Shown in pieces: positions 1-7,630 of a stretch of DNA of 9,206 bases. A program made the translations under genes and the position numbers. Source of the stretch: Lentisphaerota bacterium (lineage in GTDB: Bacteria; Verrucomicrobiota; Lentisphaeria; Oligosphaerales; Oligosphaeraceae); contig JAAZIZ010000198.1 of NCBI GenBank assembly GCA_012800565.1, positions 1 to 9,206 on the forward strand. Reading direction: 5' to 3'. The notes below the pieces were generated by a model. The model was not told the origin of the DNA. It made no database searches and worked only from the letters and a program-made list of their open reading frames with translations. Position 1 is the first letter of the stretch, and each line of letters starts with the position of its first letter.

Positions 1-1
1 A

Positions 2-247
2 TTCATCCGGTGCGGCCTTTCGTTGCGGGCCAGGCTGCTGCCGGGAAGCAAAATCAAGCGCGTACTGATCAACGGTCACCTGGCGCCGCGCTCCCGACAT
101 TGCGGCTATCAGACCTGGACTCCCAAGCGATCATTCCAGTTTCTGCAGCTGAATATCCCGCCGGGCAAGAGCCAGTTCTGCCCCGATGGTAAACTGCAGC
201 GGCTGTTCTGCACCATTGAATACGAACCGGGGCACATCCCCCAGTAA
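2..247 (+). CDS. C-terminal end of an unrecognised protein (5' partial)
   Basis: An open frame runs from the left edge to a TAA at 245-247 and encodes about 81 residues; the start lies outside the window. I do not recognise the family. Visible text includes RVLINGHLAP, then an aromatic stretch (GYQTW, FQFLQLNIPPGKSQ) and a short polar end (EYEPGHIPQ). Alternating hydrophobic residues followed by a PPG turn would fit the last strands of a beta-sandwich domain, but that is inference. There is no membrane segment. It lies 58 bases before the GH20 gene on the same strand, so it may be the preceding gene of the same operon. It is preferred over the other frames here because it ends cleanly just before a gene with a ribosome binding site. 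Any function would be a guess. Confidence 0.6.
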   Translation, partial: FIRCGLSLRARLLPGSKIKRVLINGHLAPRSRHCGYQTWTPKRSFQFLQLNIPPGKSQFCPDGKLQRLFCTIEYEPGHIPQ

Positions 248-294
248 TGCGAATCTCCCCGCCATTCCGGTCTTTTCTCAATCTGTCCCACAGC

Positions 295-299
295 AGAGG
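295..299 (+). promoter_or_regulatory. Ribosome binding site of the GH20 gene
   Basis: AGAGG lies six bases before the ATG at 306. It decides the start: the same frame stays open further upstream to about 186, but an upstream start would overlap the preceding gene and add residues that do not look like a GH20 N-terminus. Confidence 0.6.
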
Positions 300-305
300 T
301 CTGCC

Positions 306-1847
306 ATGACAAGCATTCATCCGACCAGCTCCCTCGCTCCTCGTCCCGGTTGCCAGAAATCCTGCCATGTTATTCCCAGTCCGGTTACCATCACCGGACT
401 AGACAGCGATTGTATCGATCTGGGCACTTTCAGCCTGCAGGGCGAAAACGCTTTCCCTGCGCTGGCCAGTGCGCTGCACAAGTTGTTCAGCTTTGCCGGC
501 ACCGCACCGGCAGTGCTGGAGCTGCGGCGGCGGGAACATGCTTCCCACACGGATGAATCTTACCGCCTGAGCATCACTGCGCAAAGTGGTATCCTGGAGG
601 CTGGCACTGACCGTGCCGCACAGTATGCCCTGGAGACCATCCGGCAAATGCGCATCGGCACTTACCTCCCCCAGGTTCACGTGGAAGATTCCCCGGCCCT
701 GTCAATACGCGGATTTCATACCAACCTGGCTTCCCAGCGGCAATTCCAAGCCCAGGACGTGCGTGCTCTCCTGCGCCAGATGGCAAAATTCAAACTAAAC
801 ACCTATCTGCTGGAATACAACGAGCGTTTCCCGTTCCAAAGCCATCCGGGGCTGGCTGGCGCCAACGCTTTCACTTCTGCCGAAGTGGCGGAATTCCAGC
901 AGCAATGCCAGCGGGATCATCTGGAGATCATTCCCCTGCTGCAATGCATCGGACATAACGGACATATTTCCCATCATCCCGATTACGCCCACCTGTTTGA
1001 GCCACGGGACGACGGCCAGCCCAGTGAGCAGCTCTGCCCGCTGAACCCGCAGTCTTTCACGTTGTTTACTGAACTGGCAACCGAGATCATGTCCGCCCAT
1101 CCTGGCGGGCGTTATCTGCACATCGGGGCTGACGAAGCCCGCAGCCTGGGGGCCTGTCCCCAGTGCGCGGAATTCGCCCGGCGGCATGGCCCGGGCAGGC
1201 TCTATGTCGAGTACATCAATCAGATTGCGGAGTGGGTTCTCGCCCAGGGTCGCACTCCAATCATCTGGGATGATATGCTAAGCCGTTATCCCGAGCTGAT
1301 CCCCGCAGTCAATCCTGCCCTGGTGATCATGTACTGGGATTACTGGACAACCCGCCAGCCCAGCCCCATCTTCGTGGCCCGGGCAGCCGGTCGCGGCATT
1401 GTCGCTGACCAGAGCTGGCGCGACTGCGATTACGCCGGATTAGAAGAGCCGGAGCAGACCATCACCCGGAAATTCGCCAGAGCCATGGATGTCCAGGAAC
1501 TGATGAACTCTTCACCGGCCGCAAAGAATTTTGTCCGCTATCTGGGCCCAGGATACCCGCGGCATTTCACCGCTTTCCCGTATTTTGACTTCTACCGCGA
1601 GCATGGTTTCCAGGTCATTGGTGCACCCACGACTTTAGGCAATACCATGGATGACAGCTTCGGCTTGCCTAATTTCGCCCGCTTCCGGGCCAACATCCGC
1701 GAATTCTCCCGCAAGTGCCAGCTGGGCGGTGCCTTGGGGATGATCACCAGCTCGTGGTATAATTTCCCCCCTGAGATTTTATCTCTGGGGGTACTCGACA
1801 CCGGCCAGCATACCTGGCAAAAGCTGCAGAGCGACCACCAGCCATAA
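306..1847 (+). CDS. GH20 exo-beta-N-acetylhexosaminidase, GcnA/HexD-like
   Basis: This 513-residue protein should remove terminal non-reducing beta-linked GlcNAc or GalNAc from glycans by substrate-assisted catalysis. Residues 20-125 look like the small alpha/beta domain that precedes the barrel in GH20 enzymes (AAQYALETIRQM at about 104-115). The barrel starts near residue 133. HIGADE (272-277) supplies the GH20 catalytic Asp-Glu pair (D276, E277). LLEYNERFPF (168-177), IPLLQCIGHNGH (209-220), WDDML (321-325) and MYWDYW (342-347) closely match the hexosaminidase D/GcnA branch rather than classical enzymes, which have HLTDD after the first strand. No signal peptide or membrane segment is visible, so it probably acts in the cytosol on imported oligosaccharides. 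The next gene starts 21 bases after the stop, suggesting one transcript. Linkage and GlcNAc/GalNAc preference cannot be read from the sequence. Confidence 0.88.
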   Translation: MTSIHPTSSLAPRPGCQKSCHVIPSPVTITGLDSDCIDLGTFSLQGENAFPALASALHKLFSFAGTAPAVLELRRREHASHTDESYRLSITAQSGILEAGTDRAAQYALETIRQMRIGTYLPQVHVEDSPALSIRGFHTNLASQRQFQAQDVRALLRQMAKFKLNTYLLEYNERFPFQSHPGLAGANAFTSAEVAEFQQQCQRDHLEIIPLLQCIGHNGHISHHPDYAHLFEPRDDGQPSEQLCPLNPQSFTLFTELATEIMSAHPGGRYLHIGADEARSLGACPQCAEFARRHGPGRLYVEYINQIAEWVLAQGRTPIIWDDMLSRYPELIPAVNPALVIMYWDYWTTRQPSPIFVARAAGRGIVADQSWRDCDYAGLEEPEQTITRKFARAMDVQELMNSSPAAKNFVRYLGPGYPRHFTAFPYFDFYREHGFQVIGAPTTLGNTMDDSFGLPNFARFRANIREFSRKCQLGGALGMITSSWYNFPPEILSLGVLDTGQHTWQKLQSDHQP

Positions 1848-1868
1848 AACTTACTTGAACTTATTGCC

Positions 1869-3596
1869 GTGATCTGGGGCTTCTTGCATCCACGGCTGTT
1901 TTCAGCCGCTGCCGCCATCCTGGCACTGCTGCTGCTCTATTGGTGGCAGCGCCAAGCCGCGCGGCACCGCGTTTCAGCCCTTTTTCTCTGGCCGGAAAAT
2001 GCGCTGACGCGCAGCGGTTCGCGCTGGCTCATCCATCGCCTGCCTGGGCTGTTCTATCTTGAAGCAGCGGCGCTGCTGCTGCTGGTTGCCGCCGGTGCCA
2101 GTCCTTTCCTGTGTCCACCTGAACAATACCCGCCCCTGGTCGTCATTCTGGATAACTCATATTCGATGCAGGCCTGTCGCCCTGGGGGGCTATCGCCGCA
2201 GCAGGCAGCCCTGCGCCATCTGGAGAAACTGCTGTCCGCCCAATCAGGCCGGCGGGTGCTGTGGATTCTGGCCGGGAACCGCCCCCGGCTGCTGGCAGAT
2301 GGAAATGACCATTCGACTTTCCGGCAATTCTGGACTGCCAGCGAGTCCCGCCACAGCCTGGCCGAAGCGCTGGCCTTGGGGAAAGAACTCTGTCCGCAGG
2401 GGGAATTCCTGCTCTGCAGCGACCGTGCACCTGCTTTCCCGCTGGATGAGCAGAGCGGCTGCTTCGCCGAGGCCGAACCACTGCCGAATGTCGCCCTGGT
2501 CAATGCCAGGCGCACCGACAAACAACTGCTCCTGGAGATTGCAAATTATTCGTCCCGCAGTCAGAACCTGGAGCTTGTCGTCAGCAGCGCGAATCTCCCG
2601 GAACAATTGACCCTCGCGGCCCAGGAACGCCGGAAAATCACTTTCGCCCTGCCGGAAACAGCGGCTCCGGAAACTCTGCACATCAGCCTCTCAGCTGAAG
2701 ATGACGCCATGGACTGCGATAACCAGCTGACCCTGTTATCCGAAGAACGCCCGCCGGTGACCTGCTCCATCGCCGCAAATCTGCCGGATATCTGCCAGCG
2801 GGAGCTGCTGGCTGCCATCGCTGCGACCCCCGCATGGCAGAGCGGCAATCCCGCTGAGCTGCATTTCGGCCCTGCAACTCTGCCTCCCTGCCCCGGGCAC
2901 CGCTTTCTCTGGCATCTCCCTGAACAGCCCGGCGCGACAGACCCGCAATCCTTGGTGGCCCAGCCGGACCACCCGCTGCTGCGCGGCCTGTCCCTGACTG
3001 ATTTGCGCTGGTGCTGCGTCGCGGAGTATTCCATCCCCGGCACAGTCCTGCTGTGGCAAGACCGCACACCAGTATTCTCCATCCTCGAACGCCAGGATAG
3101 CGTTTACGATTTTCATCTGCAGCTGCTGCCTCAGAACAGCAATATCTCGCGGCAGCCATTCTGGCCCATACTGTTCTGCAACCTGGCCGAATTCCTGCAG
3201 CATTCGCGTCCAGGGCCAGCCAAGCACAATTGGCGCGACCATGAACTGATCAGCATCAATCTGCCGCCAGGAGAAACTGCCACCCCCCGCGCAGTAAACC
3301 AGGACGGCCAGGTAAGCAGGGGCAGCATAAAAGGTAAAAAAGGATATTTTGAGTATCTCCCGGCCGGAGCTTATACCGTACATTGTGGCAAACACAGCTG
3401 GCCGCTCGCGGTGCAGGCCTGCAGCAGTCTCGAATCCGACCTCAGCCAAGCCGGGCGCTGCCATTCCGCCGCCCGCAATCCCGGCCACGCCAGCGGCAAC
3501 GCCCTGCAGTCATTCTCCTGGCTGCCGGCAGTGCTGGCTGCCGGTATCCTCGTCTGGCATCATCTCTGCCTTAAACCAAGGAGGAACAGAAGATGA
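1869..3596 (+). CDS. BatA-like vWA-domain membrane protein
   Basis: This 575-residue membrane protein resembles BatA-type proteins of MoxR/vWA loci. The N-terminus (FLHPRLFSAAAAILALLLLY, residues 5-24) is the short first helix typical of the BatA N-terminal domain; a second helix lies at about 61-80. A vWA domain follows with the metal-binding DxSxS motif (D95, S97, S99), a Ser at the usual Thr position (S163) and a later Asp (D185). The rest (about 205-540) is probably beta-rich, with a DHPLLRGLSL segment like the C-terminal parts of long BatA-like proteins. A final helix (about 551-566) ends in a basic tail. GTG at 1869 is chosen because it begins the hydrophobic N-terminus directly; no Shine-Dalgarno is visible and no better start exists after the preceding in-frame stop. 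It overlaps the next gene by four bases, implying coupled translation and a shared complex. The exact role is unknown. Confidence 0.8.
   Translation: MIWGFLHPRLFSAAAAILALLLLYWWQRQAARHRVSALFLWPENALTRSGSRWLIHRLPGLFYLEAAALLLLVAAGASPFLCPPEQYPPLVVILDNSYSMQACRPGGLSPQQAALRHLEKLLSAQSGRRVLWILAGNRPRLLADGNDHSTFRQFWTASESRHSLAEALALGKELCPQGEFLLCSDRAPAFPLDEQSGCFAEAEPLPNVALVNARRTDKQLLLEIANYSSRSQNLELVVSSANLPEQLTLAAQERRKITFALPETAAPETLHISLSAEDDAMDCDNQLTLLSEERPPVTCSIAANLPDICQRELLAAIAATPAWQSGNPAELHFGPATLPPCPGHRFLWHLPEQPGATDPQSLVAQPDHPLLRGLSLTDLRWCCVAEYSIPGTVLLWQDRTPVFSILERQDSVYDFHLQLLPQNSNISRQPFWPILFCNLAEFLQHSRPGPAKHNWRDHELISINLPPGETATPRAVNQDGQVSRGSIKGKKGYFEYLPAGAYTVHCGKHSWPLAVQACSSLESDLSQAGRCHSAARNPGHASGNALQSFSWLPAVLAAGILVWHHLCLKPRRNRR
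3578..3584 (+). promoter_or_regulatory. Strong ribosome binding site inside the preceding gene
   Basis: AAGGAGG stands eight bases before the ATG at 3593 and lies within the last codons of the preceding vWA gene. It fixes the start of the 919-residue protein and is the best Shine-Dalgarno in the window. With the ATGA overlap it allows both termination-reinitiation and direct initiation. Confidence 0.85.
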
Positions 3597-6352
3597 GCTG
3601 CCTATATCCCGCCGCTTGGCTGCTGCTGCTCTGCGCCTGCGCCTTTTGCTACAGCCGGCCATTGCCCACGCGCATATTAACCCTGCTGCGGTTGCTGCTC
3701 TACACGGTGCTGATCGCCATTCTTGCCGGCACCGGCATCTATTGGCGCGGACAGGCCGGGGTACTGATTGCCTTGGTTGACCGCAGTCACTCCATGCCCC
3801 CGACAGCAGAAGAACTGTCTGAACAAATCCTCCGTGATTTGGAGCAACACAGACCGGCAGACTGCCAACTGGGCATCATCAGCTTTGCCGCTGGCAACAG
3901 CTGGGAAAAACTGCCCGGCTCAGTCTCTTTTGCGGGCCTGAAAGCAGTCTTGCCCAGCCGGCACAGCAGCGACCTCGCAGGAGCGCTCGATACTGCTCTC
4001 GACAGTCTCCCTCCGGGACGTGCGGGACGGCTGCTGCTGCTCTCGGACGGACAGTACACCGGTATCAGTCCGGAGCAAGGGCTGGCCCAGGCCGCCGCCC
4101 GCGGTCTTGCAGTAGACTGGCAGCTCCTGCGCCGCCAGGGCATCAATGATTTGGCCATTGAGGAATTCCGCGCCCCCTGGCAGGCCCTCCCCGGCGAATT
4201 TTATACCCTCTCCTGCACCATCTGGTCCCCGATTGATCAGGAGGGCCGCTGCAGTCTGCGCAGCAATGACGGCCCGGAGCAGACCTACTCTCTGTCATTG
4301 CGAGCAGGCAGAAACCATTTTTCCTGGCGGGTCAGGCATCCTGAGCCAGGACTGCTCGATTACCAACTGAGCATTGCCGGAGCGACGGCTCTCGAAGACG
4401 TCTGTCCCGAAAACAACCGCGCCCGCTGCCTGGTCAGCATTGCCGGGCGCAAGCCTCTGCTGCTGCTCAGCGACTCGCCCGAGGGCACCCTCGCCCGGCT
4501 CCTGCAGAACAGCGGCCTGGCGGTACAGGGACGTCGGCCGGCGCCCGCAGAACTGGAACCGGCTAAGCTCAGCACTTATGCAGGAGTGTTGCTGGAGAAT
4601 GTCCCGGCCGGGCGGCTGGGCTTGTCGGGGATGGAGGCGCTCTCGGCCCTGGTCCAGGCGGGACGGCTGGGGTTGATGATGACCGGCGGGCGAAACGCCT
4701 TTGCCAGCGGCGGATATTACCGTTCGCCCCTGGAACCCATTCTGCCGCTCGCACTGGAACAGCGGCAGGAACTCCGCAAGAACCGCCTGGGGCTGGTAGT
4801 GGCTCTGGACCGTTCCGGCAGTATGTCCATGCCCTGCGGAAAAGTCAGCAAAATGACCTTGGCCAACCGGGCCACCCTGGAGGTCTTTCGGCTCCTGCAC
4901 AGCAGTGATGAATTTGCTGTCTATGCGATCGACAGCCAGGCGCACGTGGTCTTCCCCTTGACACCGGTGCAGCAGCTGAAGAATGCGGCGGATAAAATCC
5001 TTTCCATTGAATCCATGGGTGGCGGGATTTATACCTATACGGCTCTGCATCAGGGCATCAGTGCGCTGCTCTCCTCCACTGCAGTGACTCGCCATCTGCT
5101 GCTCTTCGCTGATGCCAATGATGCAGAAGAACCTGGCGAATACCGGGAACTGCTGCGCCGGGCTGCAGGGGCCGGCATCACGGTCAGCGTGGTCGGCCTG
5201 GGCCGCGAGAGCGATCTCTATGCCGAGTTTCTGCAGGAAATCGCTCAGCTCGGACAAGGAAAATGTTACTTTACCGAACAGGCCGAAGAACTGCCCCGCA
5301 TTTTTGCGGAAGACACTTTTGTGATGGCGCTCAATACTTTCCTGGATACTCCGGTCAGAGGCGATTTCACCTCTGCCTTGCAGACCATTGCCCGCCCCGG
5401 CAAATTCCCGCCCAGTCTGGAATTCGGCGGATACAACCTGTGCGCTCCCAAAGCTGGCAGCGAGAATATCCTGATTTCGGTTGACGAACATCGCGCTCCT
5501 CTGGCCGCAGTCGGCTATGCCGGCCAGGGCCGTACTGCTGCTCTGGCCGCAGAAGCAGCCGGCAACTACAGCAGTCCTGCCGCCAGCCAACCCGCTGCCG
5601 GAATGCTCCTGAGTGCACTCACCAGCTGGGTACTGGCGGGAGCGGATGACAGCGGTGAGCAATTCCTTCTCAACCAGGAAATCAGCAACGGTGACCTGCG
5701 GGTGGAACTGCTCCTGCCGCCGGAACGTCAGCAGGACCCGTTTCCGCACCCACCCGAAGTATCGGTGCTGGTCTTTGACCGAAGCCAAGCGCAACCGGCG
5801 CAGCAACACCGCCTGGAATGGGAAACCCCGGACCGTCTAAGCTGCCGCATCCCGTTGACAGGCGAAAATATCTACCTGCCCGGCATCAGCTGGCCGGGAC
5901 AAACTCCCCTGTCCCTTGCACCGGCAGCATTGCCATACTCGCCGGAATTCCGGCCCATGTATAGCGCCACCGAACAAAACAAACTGGCCCAGCTCCTCGC
6001 CTGGATGGCAGCAACCGGCGGGCAGGAAAGACTGCAGCCGGCCGAAATCTGGCGGGACCTCCCGCCGCAGACCCGCCGGGTCAGCCTCGCTCCCGGCCTG
6101 GCTTTGCTGGCAATCTTGTTGCTGCTGCTGGAAGTCGCCGAACGGCGTCTGACCCTGAGCCGTTTCTTCCGCCGAAGCGCAACCGCCACCCCGCCAGCCG
6201 GAAAGCAGCAGAAAGACAAAACTCGCCCCGTGACCGCCGCGCCACCCCCACCACCTCCGTCCTCGCCGCCGGATACCGAGACTGCAGAACCATCCGCAGA
6301 ACCCCAGGATTCTGCATTAAGTGCTGCACTCAGGCAGGCCCGGCGCAAATAA
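3593..6352 (+). CDS. Double-vWA protein with nested amidotransferase-like domain
   Basis: This 919-residue protein is probably an inner-membrane partner of the upstream BatA-like protein. Hydrophobic segments lie at about 5-20 and 28-50. The first vWA domain (about 56-185) has DRSHS (D63, S65, S67). A beta-rich linker follows (about 195-285). From about 286 (KPLLLLSDSPEG) to 395 (TGGRNAFASGGYY, 364-376) it resembles the first half of a class I glutamine-amidotransferase-like fold. No G-x-C-x-G nucleophile elbow is visible there, so enzyme activity is unlikely. A second vWA domain (about 398-575) has DRSGS (D406, S408, S410), T483 and D507. Residues 585-682 look like the second half of the amidotransferase-like fold, so this vWA appears inserted into it. 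A last helix (about 832-847) precedes a basic, proline-rich tail (APPPPPP, 883-889). The overall architecture matches long vWA proteins I associate with Planctomycetota and relatives; the function is unknown. Confidence 0.82.
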   Translation: MSCLYPAAWLLLLCACAFCYSRPLPTRILTLLRLLLYTVLIAILAGTGIYWRGQAGVLIALVDRSHSMPPTAEELSEQILRDLEQHRPADCQLGIISFAAGNSWEKLPGSVSFAGLKAVLPSRHSSDLAGALDTALDSLPPGRAGRLLLLSDGQYTGISPEQGLAQAAARGLAVDWQLLRRQGINDLAIEEFRAPWQALPGEFYTLSCTIWSPIDQEGRCSLRSNDGPEQTYSLSLRAGRNHFSWRVRHPEPGLLDYQLSIAGATALEDVCPENNRARCLVSIAGRKPLLLLSDSPEGTLARLLQNSGLAVQGRRPAPAELEPAKLSTYAGVLLENVPAGRLGLSGMEALSALVQAGRLGLMMTGGRNAFASGGYYRSPLEPILPLALEQRQELRKNRLGLVVALDRSGSMSMPCGKVSKMTLANRATLEVFRLLHSSDEFAVYAIDSQAHVVFPLTPVQQLKNAADKILSIESMGGGIYTYTALHQGISALLSSTAVTRHLLLFADANDAEEPGEYRELLRRAAGAGITVSVVGLGRESDLYAEFLQEIAQLGQGKCYFTEQAEELPRIFAEDTFVMALNTFLDTPVRGDFTSALQTIARPGKFPPSLEFGGYNLCAPKAGSENILISVDEHRAPLAAVGYAGQGRTAALAAEAAGNYSSPAASQPAAGMLLSALTSWVLAGADDSGEQFLLNQEISNGDLRVELLLPPERQQDPFPHPPEVSVLVFDRSQAQPAQQHRLEWETPDRLSCRIPLTGENIYLPGISWPGQTPLSLAPAALPYSPEFRPMYSATEQNKLAQLLAWMAATGGQERLQPAEIWRDLPPQTRRVSLAPGLALLAILLLLLEVAERRLTLSRFFRRSATATPPAGKQQKDKTRPVTAAPPPPPPSSPPDTETAEPSAEPQDSALSAALRQARRK

Positions 6353-6451
6353 GCCTGCGGCAGCCGGCAAACTATTTTTGCGCTCCAGCGTGACTTTTTT
6401 CAATGTTCATTCATATTAAGTGATTTACCCACTAATATGGAACTCCCTTAT
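6353..6451 (+). other. Intergenic leader between vWA operon and kinase gene
   Basis: This AT-richer stretch separates the vWA operon from the kinase gene. No convincing terminator is present: the GCAAA/TTTGC pairing at about 6367-6380 forms only five base pairs and has no T-tract after it. A weak promoter-like pair can be drawn (TGACTT at 6391-6396 and TATTAA at 6414-6419, 17 bases apart), but each matches the sigma-70 consensus poorly. Its main content is the inverted repeat annotated separately. The region probably carries the control of the kinase gene. Confidence 0.4.
6412..6439 (+). promoter_or_regulatory. Imperfect inverted repeat over the kinase start (operator or RNA hairpin)
   Basis: CATATTAAGTG (6412-6422) is complementary to CACTAATATG (6430-6439) in ten base pairs with one bulged A (6419), around a seven-base loop (6423-6429). 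The right arm contains the ATG at 6437-6439 and touches the GGAA at 6439-6442, which sits nine bases before the second ATG at 6452. It could be a repressor operator or an mRNA hairpin that hides the start region. The pairing is seen directly; the function is inferred. Confidence 0.55.
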
Positions 6452-7630
6452 ATGCAGCAATCCACATACCACAGCCAGCTTGCCCAGCTTCGGGACGGTT
6501 TTGTGGCCAGTTTCGGCACCGTTCCCGCACATGTCACCCGTGCTCCCGGGCGTCTGGAAATCCTTGGCAATCACACTGACTACAACGAAGGCACGGTTTT
6601 AAGTGTGGCGGTGGACCGGGCGATGTTCGTAGCTATCGCACCGGCCGACCCTGCCGGGCGCAACTGTCAGGTAGTTGACTTGCGCGATAACAGCCGGCGT
6701 GATTTTTCCCTTGCCGACTTGTCCCATCCCCGCAAAGGCGACTGGGCCAATTACATCAAGGGGCTGATTGTGGAACTGCAGCAACGCGGCATTGCAGTGC
6801 CCCCTTTTTCAGCTGCTTTGCTGGGTGAAGTTCCGTTGTCAGCCGGCATGAGCAGCTCTGCCGCTCTGGAGATGGCCATGCTGCTGGCCTTGAACCGGCT
6901 GTGCGGAATTGAGCTGTCCTGGCTGGAATGTGCCAAAATTGGCCAGGCCTGCGAAAACAATTACGTCGGTGCCAGGACCGGTCTGCTGGACCAGTTCAGC
7001 TCCCTGCGGGGCAAGCGCGGCTGCCTGATCTATTCGGATTTCCGCAGCTATGAAGTCAGCACGGTGCCGATCCCGGCAGGAACTGCATTCGTTGTGGCCA
7101 ATTCCATGGTCAAGCATAATTTAAGCCAGGAATACAATGAACGCCGCCAGTCCTGCGAGGAGGCAGTCGCCGCCTTGGCCAAAATTTATCCCGGTGTCTC
7201 CGCTCTGCGCGATGTTTCCTGGGAACAGCTTCTGGCCGCGCGCCAGCAGCTGGCACCGTTGCCTTTCCGGAGGGCCCTGCATGTAGTCGGTGAAATCACC
7301 CGAGTCGAAAAGGGGCGGATGGCTCTGCAGCAGGGAGATGTAGAACAATTCGGGCAACTGTTGCTGGAATCACAGCAAAGCTCAGAGGAGAATTTTGAGA
7401 ACAGCTGTCCGGAAATCGACGCTTTGGTCGCCATTGGACGCGGCCTGCCCGGGCATCTGGGAGCACGTATCAGCGGCGGCGGGTTCGGCGGCATTTGTGT
7501 GCATTTGGTCCGCGCCGAGCAGGCGGGGGAATATCTGACAGCGCTGCAGAAGATATACCAGGAACAAAGCGGCCGCAAAATCTCCGCCATGGTCTGCCAG
7601 GCCAGCGATGGCGCCAGCTATCTGGACTGA
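6452..7630 (+). CDS. galK: Galactokinase-like GHMP sugar kinase with variant sugar-binding motif
   Basis: This GHMP-family kinase probably phosphorylates C1 of galactose or a related sugar with ATP in the cytosol, the first step of the Leloir route. The ATG at 6452 (392 residues) is preferred because GGAA lies nine bases upstream; ATG 6437 (397 residues) is possible but sits inside the inverted repeat with no Shine-Dalgarno. Numbered from 6437: the sugar-binding signature is GRLEILGNHTDYNEG (38-52), the ATP-binding GHMP motif is PLSAGMSSSAALE (133-145), the catalytic Asp is in TGLLDQF (D185), VKHNLSQEYNERR (225-237) carries the conserved Tyr (Y233), and the third motif is ISGGGFGG (345-352). 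Length is normal for galactokinases. The usual GRVNLIGEHTDYN is altered: Asn and Glu have swapped places (E41, N45), so the substrate could differ from galactose. No Leloir partner gene (galT, galE) is in the window. Confidence 0.85.
   Translation: MQQSTYHSQLAQLRDGFVASFGTVPAHVTRAPGRLEILGNHTDYNEGTVLSVAVDRAMFVAIAPADPAGRNCQVVDLRDNSRRDFSLADLSHPRKGDWANYIKGLIVELQQRGIAVPPFSAALLGEVPLSAGMSSSAALEMAMLLALNRLCGIELSWLECAKIGQACENNYVGARTGLLDQFSSLRGKRGCLIYSDFRSYEVSTVPIPAGTAFVVANSMVKHNLSQEYNERRQSCEEAVAALAKIYPGVSALRDVSWEQLLAARQQLAPLPFRRALHVVGEITRVEKGRMALQQGDVEQFGQLLLESQQSSEENFENSCPEIDALVAIGRGLPGHLGARISGGGFGGICVHLVRAEQAGEYLTALQKIYQEQSGRKISAMVCQASDGASYLD

Noticed and set aside
186..305. Possible upstream extension of the GH20 gene in the same frame.
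   Set aside because: It would overlap the end of the preceding gene, and the AGAGG site at 295-299 points to the ATG at 306.
1845..1871. Stop-codon readthrough fusing GH20 to the BatA-like protein: both genes share a frame and no other stop lies between them.
   Set aside because: Same-frame spacing has a one-in-three chance. The TAA stop and a typical BatA N-terminal helix right after the GTG favour separate proteins.
2736..3488. A 250-codon minus-strand open frame opposite the BatA-like gene.
   Set aside because: It is antisense to a well-supported gene and its product shows no recognisable motif. It is best explained by codon bias of the plus strand.
4295..5809. A 504-codon open frame on the minus strand inside the double-vWA gene.
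   Set aside because: It lies fully antisense to a gene with clear vWA motifs. Its translation shows no domain I recognise, and it has no visible ribosome binding site or operon context. Long antisense frames are expected in GC-rich coding DNA.
6116..6132. CTG runs here and at about 1925, 2070, 3620 and 4030 that look like microsatellites.
   Set aside because: They encode leucines in hydrophobic membrane or core segments and reflect codon preference.
6353..6385. Possible terminator after the vWA operon (GCAAA/TTTGC pairing and GC-rich bases).
   Set aside because: The stem is only five base pairs, and no T-run follows it.
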